From assembly GCA_028826165.1 (NCBI GenBank), contig JAPDFW010000132.1, positions 62,001-126,000 of the forward strand: DNA of 64,000 nt, in the 5' to 3' direction. The translations under genes and the position numbers were made by a program. Every line of letters begins with the position of its first letter. Position 1 is the first letter of the stretch. This DNA is from Anaeramoeba ignava (taxonomy: Eukaryota > Metamonada > Anaeramoebidae). Below the pieces are notes generated by a model, which did no database searches, was not told the DNA's origin, and saw nothing but the letters and a program-made list of their open reading frames with translations. Positions 59,711 to 64,000 of this stretch are shown here, piece by piece.

Positions 59711-60324
59711 TTTTAGTAAACTAAGGTTTGATTTTGGCTTAAAATTTTTTGCAAATTTTAACATCTTTTCTTTTCTTTTTTGTTTTTTTTTTTTTGAATA
59801 AAAACGATATGTGAAAAAGACTAAGAAATGAAGAAGAAAAATGACTTAAAAAAAATTGAATAAATTTATTTAAAAAGATTTTTTGGATTAATGAAATTTG
59901 ATTATCAAATTCTAATTTATTCAAATATGATCGGAATATTTCTTTTTCATTTTAATTACAATCCAATTTAAAAGAAATAAAAATGACAACAAGAAAAAGG
60001 TGGATCGAAATTCTTTTTTTTTGTGATTAAATTTTGTCAAGCAAAAAAAAAAAAATTTTCCAGCAAATGATCTTTTTTTTTTAAATTAATATTTATTTAA
60101 AATAAAATTAAAATTATTATTTGAATAATTATTATTTAAAATTATTATTATTTCTATTCCACTTTTCAATTAAATTTTAATGATAAAAAAAAAAGAAAAA
60201 AAAAAAGGAGAAAAAAAAATTAATAAATAAATAAAAAAGGAGAAAAACGTTTTTTTTTTAATTTTTTTAATTTTTTTTTTCATTTTTTTCTTTTTATTTC
60301 TTTATTACTTTTTTTTTAAAAAAA
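59711..60324. other. Divergent intergenic region between PFOR and Rab2
   Basis: 614 bp. The PFOR side has no TCATTTTT element near the ATG; GCCAAAATCAAACCTTAGT lies just upstream. The Rab2 side has a long T tract and TTTTTCATTTTTTTC with A at 60282, 43 bp before its ATG. TATTCCACTTTTCAATT at about 60155 matches the GTTCCACTTTTT motif of other intergenic stretches. A 61-codon ORF on the minus strand (59739-59924) is AT-biased and not believed. Confidence 0.6.
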
Positions 60325-62628
<2,304 letters not shown>

Positions 62629-62749
62629 ACCAAAAAAAAAAGAAAGAAAAAAAAAGAATTTTTTTCAAAAATTATTTTTCAGTTTCAAAAAAAAATGAAT
62701 GAGTTTTCTTAAATAAAAAACTAAAAAAAGCTTAATTTTAATCATTTAA

Positions 62750-64000
62750 ATTTTTTATTAAATTATTTATTAAATTATTTATTAAATTGTTTATTAAATT
62801 GTTTATTAAATTATTGTTCCACTTTTTGATTTGATTTTTTATTAAATTGTTTATTAAATTGTTTATTAAATTGTTTATTAAATTGTTTATTAAATTGTTT
62901 GATTAAATTGTTTGATTAAATTGTTTATTAAATTATTTATTAAATTATTTATTAAATTGTTTATTAAATTGTTGATTAAATTGTTTATTAAATTGTTGAT
63001 TAAATTGTTGATTAAATTGTTTATTAAATTGTTTATTAAATTATTTATTAAATTGTTTATTAAATTTTTATTAAATTCCACTTTTTTTGATTTGATTGTT
63101 TATTAAATTGTTTATTAAATTGTTGATTAAATTATTTATTAAATTGTTTATTAAATTATTTATTAAATTATTTATTAAATTATTTATTAAATTGTTTATT
63201 AAATTATTTATTAAATTATTTATTAAATTATTTATTAAATTATTTATTAAATTATTTATTAAATTGTTTATTAAATTATTTATTAAATTATTGATTAAAT
63301 TTTTTATTAAATTATTTATTAAATTGTTTTATTAAATTGTTTATTAAATTGTTTATTAAATTATTGATTAAATTATTTATTAAATTGTTTATTAAATTGT
63401 TTATTAAATTGTTTATTAAATTATTTATTAAATTATTTATTAAATTATTTATAAAATTATTTATTAAATTATTTATTAAATTGTTTATTAAATTTTTGTT
63501 CCAATTTTTGATTTGATTTTTATTAAATTGTTTATTAAATTGTTTATTAAATTATTTATTAAATTATTTATTAAATTTTTATTAAATTTTTATTAAATTG
63601 TTTATTAAATTGTTTATTAAATTGTTTATTAAATTGTTTATTAAATTATTTATTAAATTATTTATTAAATTATTTATTAAATTATTTATTAAATTGTTTA
63701 TTAAATTGTTTATTAAATTATTTATTAAATTGTTTATTAAATTATTTATTAAATTATTTATTAAATTGTTTATTAAATTGTTTATTAAATTGTTTATTAA
63801 ATTGTTTATTAAATTATTTATTAAATTTTTTATTAAATTTTTGTTCCACTTTTTGATTTGATTGTTTATTAAATTGTTTATTAAATTTATTATTAAATTG
63901 TTTATTAAATTGTTTATTAAATTTTTTATTAAATTATTTATTAAATTGTTTATTAAATTTGTTGATTAAATTGTTGATTAAATTTTTTATTAAATTTTTT
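62750..64000. repeat. 12-bp TTTATTAAATTG array with spaced GTTCCACTTTTTGATTTG elements
   Basis: TTTATTAAATTG and TTTATTAAATTA units run to the window edge. They are interrupted at about 62815, 63075, 63497 and 63840 by TTGTTCCACTTTTTGATTTG or a one-base variant, giving a higher-order structure. Because the unit is 12 bp, frames stay open (FIKLFIKL, NNLINNLI) without being genes. It is intergenic or the 3' flank of Rab2. Confidence 0.88.

Noticed and set aside
59739-59924. 61-codon minus-strand ORF between PFOR and Rab2
   Set aside because: Phe/Ser/Lys-rich translation of AT-biased DNA, no domain, lying in a divergent promoter region.
62890-63861. FIKLFIKL and NNLINNLI ORFs near the right edge
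   Set aside because: A 12-bp repeat cannot acquire stops in some frames; no non-repeat protein sequence or start context is present.

Overview
The window is nuclear DNA from a very AT-rich, intron-rich protist. It carries 18 protein-coding genes that I could assemble exon by exon, all with standard-code stops (TAA, TGA and TAG are all used) and 69 inferred GT...AG introns. Every join was checked for reading-frame phase. Best guess at the organism: an anaerobic amoeboid metamonad such as Anaeramoeba. The reasons are a pyruvate:ferredoxin oxidoreductase, Asn/Gln, Lys/Ser and Lys/Glu microsatellite tracts in many proteins, and TCATTTTT start-site elements like the trichomonad initiator. Dictyostelid-like amoebae share the repeats but would not be expected to carry this enzyme. 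The assignment is inference and needs a phylogeny.

Layout, left to right: simple repeat (1-240); aspartyl-tRNA synthetase (+); small coiled-coil protein (-); glycogen-binding-like (CBM48) repeat protein (-); RanBP9/10-like SPRY-LisH-CTLH protein with a huge Ser-Lys insert (+); MARVEL-like tetraspan protein (-); TEX261/Svp26 (+); Pumilio/PUF protein (-); a 145-bp AT satellite; Rheb GTPase (+); Sec24 (+); PIN-like/PILS carrier (-); a second, shorter 145-bp satellite; Slo-type K+ channel (+); DENN-domain protein (-); SCAMP (+); TBC1D5-like GAP (+); MPPED-type metallophosphoesterase (-); CH-PH-PH coiled-coil protein (-); PFOR (-); Rab2 (+); and a 12-bp-unit repeat array at the right edge.

Genes are tightly packed. 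Several start codons of divergent neighbours lie only 75-130 bp apart, and several convergent stop codons only about 100-140 bp apart, so most non-coding DNA is inside introns or in the two satellites. Introns are mostly arrays of 5-13 bp AT units. They fall into a group up to 885 bp and a separate group of six at 1776-1971 bp. Almost every gene has one or more TTTTTCATTTTT elements 7-101 bp upstream of the ATG (usually 14-50).

Functionally, membrane traffic dominates: Sec24 (COPII coat), TEX261 (ER export), Rab2 (Golgi), DENN (Rab exchange), TBC1D5-like (Rab inactivation), SCAMP and a MARVEL-like protein. Alongside are Rheb (TORC1 growth signalling), PUF (mRNA control), a CTLH-complex component, and PFOR for anaerobic pyruvate oxidation. 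No tRNA, rRNA, CRISPR or transposon coding sequence was seen. The most unusual material is the non-coding structure: nucleosome-length satellites between divergent genes, and the uniform-length giant introns.
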